A stretch of 33,973 nt of DNA from Phycisphaerales bacterium (GTDB lineage Bacteria > Planctomycetota > Phycisphaerae > SM23-33 > FEN-1343), in assembly GCA_003171335.1 (NCBI GenBank), contig PMYD01000101.1, forward strand, positions 86,223 to 120,195. Reading direction: 5' to 3'. The position numbers and the translations under genes are program-made. The notes under the pieces were generated by a model, which did no database searches, was not told the DNA's origin, and worked only from the letters and a program-made list of their open reading frames with translations. Shown in pieces: positions 1 to 11,728 of this stretch (position 1 is the stretch's first letter; each line of letters starts with the position of its first letter).

Positions 1-11
1 TTGCTGGAAAT

Positions 12-37
12 GGCCTAAAAACAGTCATTTTTAGGCC
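12..37. terminator. Possible bidirectional terminator hairpin
   Basis: A perfect 10-bp stem (GGCCTAAAAA, 12-21, with TTTTTAGGCC, 28-37) encloses a 6-nt loop. It is preceded by AAA and followed by TTT, so it could end transcription in either direction. It lies beyond the stop of the minus-strand string that ends at 204. The stem is AT-rich, so its strength is uncertain and it could be just another intergenic palindrome. Confidence 0.4.
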
Positions 38-120
38 TTTCGACCGCTACAAGAAAAGCAAAAGTGCTCTAGATCAAAGGCCGAAGAAGACGCATTCATC
101 CCTGTCTTTGGCTTTTGAAA

Positions 121-180
121 TTCTTTCTGTCTTTGTGTTCTTCGTGGTCTTTGTGATCTTTGTGTCTGTCTTTTTCTTCT
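121..180. repeat. Low-complexity CTTTGTG-type repeat
   Basis: Pyrimidine-rich words of the type TCTTTGTG, TTCTTCGTGG and TCTTTGTGTC are repeated about five times. The stretch is open in one plus frame, but only because it is T-rich, and I do not call a gene. A similar word (CTCTGTGTCC) recurs at 16928-17000, which suggests a dispersed low-complexity repeat. Confidence 0.5.
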
Positions 181-203
181 TACGGCCATTGCCCCGCGGC
201 CGA

Positions 204-1109
204 TTATCGATTGAATTTCCGACGATCGATAAGCTTGTCATCGTTCCAACGGACTCTCTGCGCCGCCGCGGCGGCCGCTTGAGGGACAGGCTCTTTCGAG
301 CGCCGCCGCCGAAGGCAGATCAGCGCGATCGCCCCGGCCACCCCGTAGAGCAGCGCCGGCAGGGGCATCTGGCATAACGCCGATCCCCAGCCCTGGCTGA
401 CAATCTGGCGGCTCTGGCCGCCGCTCTTAGAGACCACGCCGGCGCTCACGCCCCAGAGGCCTTCCAACTCGTACAGATTGCCTTGGCCATCGCGTGCATG
501 TCGCGCGGGAGGATTGGAAAACAGCCACTCGTGCTCCTCCAGCGTCATGATCCGTTTGCACACCGGCTCGCCGTCGGCCGTGAACACCGACAGGCTCCGC
601 GACAGCCCCCAGTATCCCAGGTACAGCCGGCCATCGCTGTTGACCAGCATCCGGAACGGCCGGCCCGGTGCGGCCACAGCGGTGATAAACTTGCCGGCGC
701 CATCATAGATGTTCACCCGCCCGTACGTGCCGCTGCCCACGTAAAGCTGGCCGTGCGGCCCGATGGCAATCGCATTGAGCGAGCCCAGCGGCACTTGCAC
801 GCTGCCGGGCAGCTCCGGCGCCTCCAGCGAAAACAGAGTCAGCCCCGCGGTCCAGAGGATCAACGCGCCGCAGAAGAACCGGGCCACGCGGCGGCCCTTG
901 CCGGCGGGTTTGCCGGTCGCGATGACCGGCGTCGCCGGCGTGGCCGTGGCCGGTCCTGCAAAGGCCTTGCGCGCGATCGGCGCAGAGGCACGGTCGGAGA
1001 ACTTGGGGGCCACGAAGATGGTATCCGCCTGCCGTCTCACATCGCCTTGATCGGCACGGCCACGCGGCGGCATTACCAAGAAGCGGGAGCTACTTTCCGC
1101 AGTAATCAA
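204..1109 (-). CDS. Membrane-anchored NHL-like beta-propeller protein
   Basis: A 301-residue protein of unknown function. A long, basic, low-complexity N-terminus (residues 1-75) precedes a transmembrane segment at about 76-95 (FFCGALILWTAGLTLF). The middle contains propeller-type repeats of the NHL/SMP-30 kind (AIAIGPHGQLYVGSG, MLVNSDGRLYLGYWG, ARDGQGNLYELEG). A second hydrophobic segment near 250-266 is followed by RRRR, so both ends are probably cytoplasmic and the propeller faces outwards. The start used is TTG at 1109, with GAGGA just upstream, inside the end of accD (20-base overlap). An ATG at 1073 is the alternative and gives 289 residues. Translation is probably coupled to accD. No catalytic residues are evident. 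Confidence 0.7.
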   Translation of the reverse strand: MITAESSSRFLVMPPRGRADQGDVRRQADTIFVAPKFSDRASAPIARKAFAGPATATPATPVIATGKPAGKGRRVARFFCGALILWTAGLTLFSLEAPELPGSVQVPLGSLNAIAIGPHGQLYVGSGTYGRVNIYDGAGKFITAVAAPGRPFRMLVNSDGRLYLGYWGLSRSLSVFTADGEPVCKRIMTLEEHEWLFSNPPARHARDGQGNLYELEGLWGVSAGVVSKSGGQSRQIVSQGWGSALCQMPLPALLYGVAGAIALICLRRRRSKEPVPQAAAAAAQRVRWNDDKLIDRRKFNR

Positions 1110-1956
1110 TTATCCTCGCGATCTCGTTTCGCAGCTCGTGCCGGCTGACCACGCGATCAATGTAGCCGTGCTTGGCGAGGAACTCGGCGCGTTGGAAACC
1201 CTCGGGCAGCTCGGCCTTGATGGTATTGGCGATGACGCGCTGGCCGGCAAAGCCGATCAGCGCCGCGGGCTCGGCCAGGATGATGTCGCCCAGCATGGCG
1301 AAGCTGGCGGTCGTGCCGCCGGTGGTCGGGTTGGCCAGCACCGCGATATACAGCCCGCCCGCCTCGTCGTACCTGGCCAGGGCGGCGGAGGTCTTGGCCA
1401 TCTGCATCAGGCTCAGCGCCCCTTCGTGCATGCGGGCGCCGCCGGACATGCACACGATGATCAGCGGCAGCGACGATTCGGCGGCGTGCTCGATGAGCCG
1501 CGTGAGCTTCTCGCCCACCACGCTGCCCAGCGAGCCCATCAGCCAGTCGCCGTCCATGGCGGCCAGGGCGACGCGCCGGCCCTTGATGTAGGCCGCACCC
1601 GTCATCACCGCCTCGATGGAACCGGTGCGGTCCTGTTCGGCGACGATGCGATCGGCGTAGCTCTTGCCCGCCCACTGGAACTCCAGCGGGTCGGCCGGGG
1701 CGATCTCGGCGTACAGCTCCTCGAAGCTGCCCGGGTCGACCAGTTGCTCGATGCGCCTGGGCGCGCCCACGCGGAAGTGGTGGTCGCACTCCGGACACAC
1801 TTCCAGGTTCGCCGCCACGGCCTTGCGGTAGAGCATGGCCTCGCACGAGGGGCAGCGCAGCCACAGCCCGGCGGGCACATCGAGCTTCTTGGGGCGAATG
1901 CTCGGCCCCTCGCCGGGCAAGGAGTTGAAGGGCGGAAAAGGCACGCTGGAACTCAT
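1090..1956 (-). CDS. accD: Acetyl-CoA carboxylase carboxyltransferase beta subunit
   Basis: This is the 288-residue beta subunit of the carboxyltransferase that moves CO2 from carboxybiotin to acetyl-CoA, giving malonyl-CoA for fatty acid synthesis. It needs AccA, which is not in the window. The N-terminal zinc finger has Cys35, Cys38, Cys54 and Cys57 (CPSC...CPEC). The crotonase-like core follows, with the conserved SGGARMHEGALSLMQMAK stretch and a Gly-rich GGTTASFAMLGD loop. The frame stays open upstream, but the true start is the ATG at 1956, because it overlaps the stop of the preceding phosphatase-like gene as ATGA and gives the usual length. Finding accD at the end of a gap-pgk-rpe string places malonyl-CoA formation with lower glycolysis. 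Confidence 0.96.
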   Translation of the reverse strand: MSSSVPFPPFNSLPGEGPSIRPKKLDVPAGLWLRCPSCEAMLYRKAVAANLEVCPECDHHFRVGAPRRIEQLVDPGSFEELYAEIAPADPLEFQWAGKSYADRIVAEQDRTGSIEAVMTGAAYIKGRRVALAAMDGDWLMGSLGSVVGEKLTRLIEHAAESSLPLIIVCMSGGARMHEGALSLMQMAKTSAALARYDEAGGLYIAVLANPTTGGTTASFAMLGDIILAEPAALIGFAGQRVIANTIKAELPEGFQRAEFLAKHGYIDRVVSRHELRNEIARIIDYCGK

Positions 1957-2534
1957 GGGCTGCCCTCCGGGGGACTGCCGTTGATGTTGTACGCCGTCCA
2001 CGCCGCCGGCCACTCCACGTGCTGCCAGATGGTCGAGAGGTCCTGGCCGGCCAGCCGGCACTTCAGCAGCGCCGCCGCGATGGGCTTGAGCACCAGCAGC
2101 CCGCTCTTGTCCTTGTGCCGTTTGGCGATTCTGCCGACGACCTCGGCCAGCCGCTCCTGGGCCTCGGCGAAACTCTCGCCGCCGGGCGGCCGGCCATCCG
2201 CCGGCGCTTCGCGCCACTGGCGGTACGCCTTGGCATAGCGGTGGCGCACCTCTTCCACCAGCAGGCCCTGCCACAGGCCGTAATCCACATCGCGCAATTC
2301 CTCGCGGCAGACCCGCTTGACGGCCAGTTGGTCGGCGGCGATCTGGGCCGTCTGGCATTCGGCCGGCTCAGAAGAAGAATATACCGCGGCGATCCCGCGG
2401 CCGCGCAACTCCTCCAGAATCTCGCGCACTGCCGCCGCCCCCGCCTCGGTCAGCGGCACGCCGACGGTGCTCTCGAAGCGCCCGACGTCGGACCATTCGG
2501 TGCGGCCGGACTGGAGGATGTAGATTGTGGCCAC
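1953..2534 (-). CDS. Histidine-phosphatase-superfamily protein, catalytic His absent
   Basis: A 193-residue protein with the fold signature of the phosphoglycerate mutase/histidine phosphatase superfamily: an N-terminal beta strand, a GRTEW...GRFES...VPLTEAG block, a QTAQIAADQL helix, DYGLWQG, and a PPGGESFAEAQERL helix. The active site is altered. The hallmark RHG reads SGR (LQSGRTEW), and the second catalytic histidine, normally in an SHG motif, is replaced (LLVLKPIAAALL). Phosphohistidine chemistry is therefore unlikely, and a regulatory or ligand-binding role is possible. The start is GTG at 2534, preceded by AGAAGA. A longer frame upstream only reads through an AT-rich repeat. The stop overlaps the accD start by 4 bases, so the two are translationally coupled. 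It is probably not a working phosphoglycerate mutase. Confidence 0.8.
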   Translation of the reverse strand: MATIYILQSGRTEWSDVGRFESTVGVPLTEAGAAAVREILEELRGRGIAAVYSSSEPAECQTAQIAADQLAVKRVCREELRDVDYGLWQGLLVEEVRHRYAKAYRQWREAPADGRPPGGESFAEAQERLAEVVGRIAKRHKDKSGLLVLKPIAAALLKCRLAGQDLSTIWQHVEWPAAWTAYNINGSPPEGSP

Positions 2535-2576
2535 GGGATTCTTCTCTTCAGAATGACAATAGACTCGCTGAAAAAG

Positions 2577-2803
2577 AAATCCCAAATCCCAAATTCCAAA
2601 TTCCAAACAAGCGGTTCGACCGCCCTGAGCGGTTCGGCCGTGAGCGGCTCACCGTCGAACGGCTCACCGCCGAAGGGCTCCAAATCCCAAATCCCAAGGC
2701 TCCCGGGCGTTTGCACGCGGCTGGCCGAAGGCGGAGCTGTTTCATGTTTGGAATTTGGTGCTTGGAGTTTGTTTGGGATTTGGAATTTGGTATTTGGAAT
2801 TTG
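2577..2803. repeat. Intergenic AT-word inverted repeat around a GC-rich repeat
   Basis: The 324-bp space between rpe and the phosphatase-like gene holds no credible gene. Words CCAAATCCC and CCAAATTCC are repeated at 2577-2608 and 2680-2699. Their reverse complement (GGAATTTGG, GGGATTTGG) is repeated at 2746-2803, so the two blocks could pair. Between them, 2611-2676 is made of CGGTTCGACCG, CCCTGAGCGG and CTCACCG words, and part of it recurs at 19081-19118. Confidence 0.8.
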
Positions 2804-2858
2804 CCGTTATCCGCCCACCGCAGCGTGCCCGCCGGCCGGAATGTCTGGCCCGCGCGAC

Positions 2859-3551
2859 TCATGCCGTTTGGACCGCCTGCTGCAATTCCCGAAATGCCTT
2901 CTTCACATCCGGGGCCTGGAAGATATTCACGCCGGCCACAAACGTATCGGCTCCGGCGGTGCGGCAGCGGCGGCCGGTCTCGACATTGATGCCGCCATCG
3001 ACCTCCACGCGCACCGCGGGGCCGACCATGTCGCGCACCGCGCGAATTTTGTCGATCTGGTCCTCCATGAACTTCTGCCCGCCGAAGCCCGGCTCGACCG
3101 TCATGATCAGCACCAGGTCCACCTGCTCGGCCAGGTTGGTGATGGTTCTGGCCGGCGTGCGCGGCCGCACAACGATGCCCACGCCCGCGCCGGCCTGGCG
3201 CAATCGGCCGATCACTTCCTGCGGCTCGCTCTGGGCCTCCACGTGAAACGTGATGCTGCTGGCCCCGGCCGCCAGGAACGGCTCGACGAAGAACAGCGGG
3301 TCGGTCACCATCAGGTGAACGTCGATGAACAGGTCCGTCGCCTTGCGGACGCTGGCGACAAGGCCCGGGCTCAAGGCCAGGTTGGGCACGAAATGCCCAT
3401 CCATGATGTCCGCGTGCAGCAACCTGGCCCCGGCGGCCTCCACCTGGGCGATCTGCTCGCCCATGCGCATAAAATCGCACGCCAGCAGCGAGGGGGCCAC
3501 CAGGGGCGCCCCGGCGAAGGTTTGCCACGGATTGACGTTTGCATCTCCCAT
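2859..3551 (-). CDS. rpe: Ribulose-phosphate 3-epimerase
   Basis: A 230-residue TIM-barrel enzyme that interconverts D-ribulose 5-phosphate and D-xylulose 5-phosphate in the pentose phosphate pathway. Family landmarks are in order: VAPSLLACDF near the N-terminus, the metal and catalytic motif LHADIMDGHFVPNL, the DVHLMV strand, the TVEPGFGGQKF loop, and the phosphate-binding EVDGGIN stretch. The length is normal. The ATG at 3551 opens directly after an A/T-word repeat, and no strong Shine-Dalgarno is visible, so translation may depend on the preceding pgk message. It sits 113 bp after pgk and belongs to the same minus-strand string. Confidence 0.95.
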   Translation of the reverse strand: MGDANVNPWQTFAGAPLVAPSLLACDFMRMGEQIAQVEAAGARLLHADIMDGHFVPNLALSPGLVASVRKATDLFIDVHLMVTDPLFFVEPFLAAGASSITFHVEAQSEPQEVIGRLRQAGAGVGIVVRPRTPARTITNLAEQVDLVLIMTVEPGFGGQKFMEDQIDKIRAVRDMVGPAVRVEVDGGINVETGRRCRTAGADTFVAGVNIFQAPDVKKAFRELQQAVQTA

Positions 3552-3555
3552 AGCG

Positions 3556-3590
3556 ATTTCAAATTTCCAATTTCAAATTTCAAATTTGGG
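3556..3590. repeat. A/T-word repeat in pgk-rpe spacer
   Basis: TTTCAAATTTCC and TTTCAAATTTC words are repeated in tandem directly upstream of the rpe start codon. The rest of the spacer (to 3664) ends with a looser AAATTGAAAATTGAGG copy. This is the same class of sequence seen at 2577-2803, 4941-4976 and 5432-5470. Confidence 0.7.
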
Positions 3591-3664
3591 GAACAACGCC
3601 CATTCTCGAATTGCCCGGCTTCCAGGGCCGGTAAATTGAAAATTGAGGACTCGACTTACCTTCA

Positions 3665-4921
3665 TCATTTCTTATCCAGCACTTCCAGCGGCGGCATCGC
3701 CTTGCCTTCCAGATAGGTCAAGGACGCTCCGCCGCCGGTGGACACGTGCGTCATTTTCTCATCGAGCCCCATCTCTTCCACGGCCGCCGCCGAGTCGCCG
3801 CCGCCGATCACGCTGACGGCGCCCTTGCCCGTCGCATCGGCCGTGGCCTGGGCGATCGCCTGGGTGCCCGCGGCGTACGCGGGTTTCTCAAAGACGCCCA
3901 TCGGCCCGTTCCAAATAATAGTCTTGGCCTTGGCGATTTCGCGGCCGAACGCGGCGATGGTTTTGGCGCCGATATCCATGCCCATCAGGCCGTCGGGGAT
4001 GTTCACATCGGCGATGCTCTGCGGTTTGCCGGACTCGAAGTTGTCGGTGGCCACGTGGTCGACCGGCAGCACGATCTTGTCCTTCGCCTCCGCCAGCAGC
4101 TTGGTCATCGGCGCCACCTGGTCGGCCTCGACGAGGCTCTTGCCCACCTTGACGCCCTTGGCTTTCAAGAGCGTGTACGCCATGGCGCCGCCGATGAGCA
4201 CCTTGTCCACCTTGCCCAGCAGGGCCGAGATGAGCTTGATCTTGTCGGAGACCTTCGCCCCGCCCAGGATGGCCACGAACGGGCGGCGCGGCGTGTCGAC
4301 GGCATCGTGCAGGTACTTGATTTCCTTCTCGACCAGGAGGCCCGCCACGGCCGCCCCGCCCTTAGCCTGGATGGCCTTGGCCAGGCCGTACATGCTGACG
4401 TGTTTGCGGTGGCAGGTGCCGAACGCATCGTTGACATACACGTCGCCCAGCTTGGCCAGCCGGTCCGTGAGATCCTGCTGCACGGCCTGCTGCTCGGCGG
4501 TCAGCTTGCCGTCGGGATTCTGCCTGGCCTTGTCGGAGATGTCCTCGCCCGCGTTGAAGCGGACGTTTTCCAGCAGCAGCACCTCGCCTGCCTTCAACGC
4601 CGCGGCGGTCTTCTGGTCGGCGGGGCCGCCCACATCCTTGTCGCCCATCTTGACCGGTTTAGTACCCAGCAGTTCGGTCAGCTTATCGGCCACCGGCTTG
4701 AGCGAGAACTTCGGCTCAAAGCCCTTGCCGCTGGGTCGTCCCAGGTGGCTGATCAGCACCAGCGCAGCCCCTTTGTCCAGCAACTGCCGGATCGTCGGCA
4801 GCGCCATGACGATGCGGCGGTCGTTGGAGACCTTGCCATCCGCCAGGGGAACGTTGAAGTCGACACGAACCACGACTTTCTTGCCGCGAACGTCGATGTC
4901 AGCGATTGTCTTGGTTGCCAT
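3665..4921 (-). CDS. pgk: Phosphoglycerate kinase
   Basis: A 418-residue phosphoglycerate kinase that transfers phosphate between 1,3-bisphosphoglycerate and ADP, yielding ATP. It carries the signature VVVRVDFNVPL, the substrate-binding ISHLGRPSGK, the VNDAFGTCHRKH segment, GPMGVFE, and the nucleotide-binding VIGGGDSAAAVEE and STGGGASL loops. It is about 20 residues longer than usual, mainly through a charged segment near residue 130 (SDKARQNPDGKLTAEQQAVQ) before DLTDRL. The start is the ATG at 4921, preceded by GGAG at suitable spacing. An extra in-frame stretch upstream is only the A/T repeat. It follows gap in the same direction, with one unrelated small gene between. Confidence 0.97.
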   Translation of the reverse strand: MATKTIADIDVRGKKVVVRVDFNVPLADGKVSNDRRIVMALPTIRQLLDKGAALVLISHLGRPSGKGFEPKFSLKPVADKLTELLGTKPVKMGDKDVGGPADQKTAAALKAGEVLLLENVRFNAGEDISDKARQNPDGKLTAEQQAVQQDLTDRLAKLGDVYVNDAFGTCHRKHVSMYGLAKAIQAKGGAAVAGLLVEKEIKYLHDAVDTPRRPFVAILGGAKVSDKIKLISALLGKVDKVLIGGAMAYTLLKAKGVKVGKSLVEADQVAPMTKLLAEAKDKIVLPVDHVATDNFESGKPQSIADVNIPDGLMGMDIGAKTIAAFGREIAKAKTIIWNGPMGVFEKPAYAAGTQAIAQATADATGKGAVSVIGGGDSAAAVEEMGLDEKMTHVSTGGGASLTYLEGKAMPPLEVLDKK

Positions 4922-4940
4922 ACCCCGGAGCTCCTTAGTG

Positions 4941-4976
4941 GATTGCAAATTGCCAATTGCCAATTGCAAATTGAAG
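4941..4976. repeat. CAATTTG-type repeat, left flank of cassette
   Basis: Tandem TTGCAAATTGCCAATTGCC words. The inner 15 bases (4962-4976) are the exact reverse complement of 5432-5446 on the other side of the four-helix-bundle gene. Confidence 0.75.
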
Positions 4977-5020
4977 ATTCCTGATGTCTCAGCCAGTTCT
5001 CAACTGACGATCCTGATGCC

Positions 5021-5395
5021 TCAGCCATTCTTTCCGGCCCCGACGCGCGCAAACTTGGCCGTTTTGCGCGAGGCGGTGACGATGGCGAGGATTTCCTTTG
5101 CCTCCTGCAGCAAACCTTCCACTTTGCCAGCCTTGACGAGACCAGCGTCTGAAACCATTTCGATCCAGAACAGTGTCTCGTCGGCCTCTTCTTCCACCAA
5201 GCCTATTTTCGCGATGAACTCCGGATGCGTCCTGGCCCGGCAAGCGGCCCGGTAGTTGGCCGCGACGCTCGTGGCGGAACGAAGGAACTGATGCCCAAGC
5301 GTGTTCCCCACGCGCCCTGCCGACAGCGCGTTGACCAGCCGAATGACTCGCAGGCTGAACTTCTTCGTCCTGGCCCGCAATTCCTCCGGTGTCAT
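5021..5395 (-). CDS. Four-helix bundle protein (23S rRNA intervening-sequence family)
   Basis: A 124-residue all-helical protein of the S23/IVP four-helix-bundle family, known from open reading frames in 23S rRNA intervening sequences and scattered in many genomes. The molecular role is unknown. Family features are RTKKFSLRVIRLVNAL, the LGHQFLRSATSVAANYRAACRARTHPEFIAKIGLVEEEADETLFWIEM core (given as landmarks), and a basic C-terminus. The ATG at 5395 has GAGGAG upstream. It interrupts gap and pgk and is bracketed by CAATTTG-type repeats that form a 15-bp inverted pair, so it may be a late insertion that kept the operon orientation. Confidence 0.88.
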   Translation of the reverse strand: MTPEELRARTKKFSLRVIRLVNALSAGRVGNTLGHQFLRSATSVAANYRAACRARTHPEFIAKIGLVEEEADETLFWIEMVSDAGLVKAGKVEGLLQEAKEILAIVTASRKTAKFARVGAGKNG

Positions 5396-5431
5396 ATGGC
5401 GCTATCTCCTCTTAAAACGCCACCGGACCTT

Positions 5432-5470
5432 CTTCAATTTGCAATTTGCAATTCTGCAATTTGCAATTCC
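5432..5470. repeat. CAATTTG-type repeat, right flank of cassette
   Basis: CAATTTG words are repeated about five times (CTTCAATTTGCAATT, then TCTGCAATTTGCAATTCC). The first 15 bases (5432-5446) pair exactly with 4962-4976, giving a terminal-inverted-repeat-like arrangement around the four-helix-bundle gene. Confidence 0.75.
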
Positions 5471-5544
5471 TACACAACGGCGGGTCCACCCCCAGGGCAG
5501 ACCCGCCGGCGCTTATCTCGCTTCCGTACCAACCCACTAGAGGG

Positions 5545-6561
5545 TCAGATCTTGCTGGCCAGCTCGATCAGGTCGGCCGTCCGGCAGCTATAGCCCCACT
5601 CGTTGTCGTACCACATGGTCACCTTGATCATGTTGCCGATGACCATGGTGTTGTTGGAGTCGAAGATGCTCGAGTGCGGGTTGTGGATCACGTCGGAAGA
5701 GACGATCGGGTCGGTCACGTATTCGATAATGCCCTTCATCGGGCCCTCGGCCGCGGCCTTGACCGCCTCGTTGATCTCTTCAATGCTGGTGGTCTTGTCC
5801 ACCACAAGCGTCACATCGGTGAGCGACCCGGCGGCCACCGGCACACGGAACGCGATGCCGTCCATCTTGCCCTTCAGCTCCGGCAGCACCTGGCCGATGG
5901 CCTTGGCCGCGCCGGTGGTCGTGGGCACGGTGTTCAAGGCGGCGGCGCGGGCCCGGGTCTTGCTCTTGTGGATCGTGTCCACGAGCTGCTGGTCGCCCGT
6001 GTAGGCGTGAATCGTGGTCATCATGCCGCGCTGAATGCCGAACCGCTCGTGCACCACCTTCATCACGGGGGCCAGGCTGTTAGTCGTGCAGCTCGCGTTG
6101 GAAATGCACTTGTGCTCGGGCTTCAGCATGCCTTCGTTGACGCCCAGCACGATGGTGGCATCGACCGCATCCTTGGCGGGGGCGGACAGGACCACTTTCT
6201 TGGCCCCGGCCACCAGGTGGCTGTCGTAGCCGCCCTTGCCTTCTTTGGCGCGGCCGGTGAACACGCCGGTGGACTCCAGCACCACCTGGGCGCCCTTGGC
6301 GCCCCAACCCAGTTTGGCGGGGTCCCGCTCGGCGGTGATGGCGATTTCCTTGCCGTTGACGATGAAGGCGCTCTGCTTGGCCACCACTTTGCCCGGGAAA
6401 CGGCCCTGCACCGAGTCGTACTTCAGCAGGTATGCCAGGATATCGGCGTCCGACAGGTCGTTGATGGAAACGATGTTGAAGCGGTCCGGCCGCTCCATCA
6501 TGGCCCGAAATGCCAGCCGGCCGATACGCCCGAACCCGTTAATGCCTACGTTGACTGCCAT
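5545..6561 (-). CDS. gap: Glyceraldehyde-3-phosphate dehydrogenase, type I
   Basis: A 338-residue phosphorylating GAPDH that oxidises glyceraldehyde 3-phosphate to 1,3-bisphosphoglycerate with NAD. The Rossmann motif NGFGRIGR is at residues 8-15, with an Asp at 35 (SIND) that favours NAD over NADP. The catalytic motif SNASCTTN puts the nucleophile at Cys158, with His185 as the base. The C-terminal WYDNEWGYS signature is present. AAGGAG lies 6 bases before the ATG at 6561. It is the first gene of the minus-strand string, and a long palindrome-rich spacer separates it from divergent gltB. Confidence 0.97.
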   Translation of the reverse strand: MAVNVGINGFGRIGRLAFRAMMERPDRFNIVSINDLSDADILAYLLKYDSVQGRFPGKVVAKQSAFIVNGKEIAITAERDPAKLGWGAKGAQVVLESTGVFTGRAKEGKGGYDSHLVAGAKKVVLSAPAKDAVDATIVLGVNEGMLKPEHKCISNASCTTNSLAPVMKVVHERFGIQRGMMTTIHAYTGDQQLVDTIHKSKTRARAAALNTVPTTTGAAKAIGQVLPELKGKMDGIAFRVPVAAGSLTDVTLVVDKTTSIEEINEAVKAAAEGPMKGIIEYVTDPIVSSDVIHNPHSSIFDSNNTMVIGNMIKVTMWYDNEWGYSCRTADLIELASKI

Positions 6562-6717
6562 TGTTGGCTCCTTTGTCTGCCATGATCACGCGGCGGATTC
6601 CACTCTTCCCGGTCGTACGGCCGCGCAAACGCTGAGGGAAAGTAGGAAAGCCTACCGGCCGCCGCGGGCGCTGTCAAGCGCTCATTGTCGCCCGGGACAA
6701 GGCCACAGTACCGGGCT

Positions 6718-6981
6718 CAGGTGGTCAACTTGACCACGTGAAACGTGGCCGCCACCCCCGGCACGTGGTCGATTCGACCACGTGAAGAGAGCAGGTCTTG
6801 ATTTAAGTGTTACATTTGTCATGCTGAGCATGAAGAGTGTAACACTTAAGTCTTTTCAACTGTGCGCGGCGCACAGTTGACCTTTCTGACCACGTGTGCG
6901 CGGCGCATACCTGAATCCACCTGACCACGTGTCCGTAACGGACACCTGAGCTTCTGCCCAACTGTCCGTAACGGACAGTTG
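6718..6981. repeat. Array of 23-nt odd palindromes upstream of gltB
   Basis: Six 23-nt units, each two 11-base arms about one central base, at 6718-6740, 6762-6784, 6857-6879, 6891-6913, 6926-6948 and 6959-6981. Units 2, 3 and 6 are perfect (arms CACGTGGTCGA, CAACTGTGCGC and CAACTGTCCGT). The other three are near-perfect and mismatch at the third pair. Centres of the last four are 34, 35 and 33 bases apart. Outer arms (CAACTG, CACGTG) and cores (TGCGCGGCGCA, TCCGTAACGGA) are mixed between units. Within the array, a longer hairpin has 12-bp arms (TTAAGTGTTACA, 6803-6814, and its complement, 6838-6849) around an inner TCATGCT palindrome. Confidence 0.9.
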
Positions 6982-7047
6982 AACCCTTACGACACCCTTA
7001 CCCCCGCCACCACGCTGCCTGCAGGCGCATATCCTCCCGAACAACCT

Positions 7048-7075
7048 TTGATCTGCCCGCGCCATTTTGTACACT
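7048..7075 (+). promoter_or_regulatory. Possible sigma-70-type promoter for gltB
   Basis: TTGATC (7048-7053) and TACACT (7070-7075) are separated by 16 bases in otherwise GC-rich sequence. This would place the transcript start near 7082, about 75 bases ahead of the chosen gltB start. It is a loose match, made by eye. Confidence 0.3.
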
Positions 7076-7159
7076 CCAAGGTTCATCCGAACGATGAAAG
7101 ATACAGGTTGCCCGCGCGGTCGTAGAGTGATGGCCGCAAGAGGCAAGAAGGCTGAGATA

Positions 7160-11720
<4,561 letters not shown>

Positions 11721-11728
<8 letters not shown>

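Larger units (their letters stand above)
6562..7159. other. Divergent gap/gltB intergenic region
   Basis: About 600 bp without a credible gene. Its gap-proximal part (6562-6717) is plain apart from a small GTAGG-AAAG-CCTAC hairpin at 6642-6655. The middle (6718-6981) is the palindrome array described separately. The gltB-proximal part holds a possible promoter. Both flanking operons must be driven from here. Confidence 0.8.

Noticed and set aside
225..240. Adjacent ClaI and HindIII sites resembling a cloning polylinker
   Set aside because: Only about 12 bases match and they fall in frame within the end of a continuous gene; no other vector sequence is seen.
108..377. An 89-codon plus-strand frame with a hydrophobic start
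   Set aside because: The hydrophobic part is only the translation of T-rich CTTTGTG repeats, and the rest is antisense to the membrane-propeller gene.
3738..5255. A 505-codon open frame on the plus strand opposite pgk
   Set aside because: It mirrors a high-GC gene with strong codon bias, has no family motif, and pgk on the other strand is certain.
6718..6981. CRISPR array
   Set aside because: Units recur every 33-35 bases in part, but they are palindromes of differing sequence with 10-12-base gaps, not identical repeats with 30-base spacers, and no cas gene is present.
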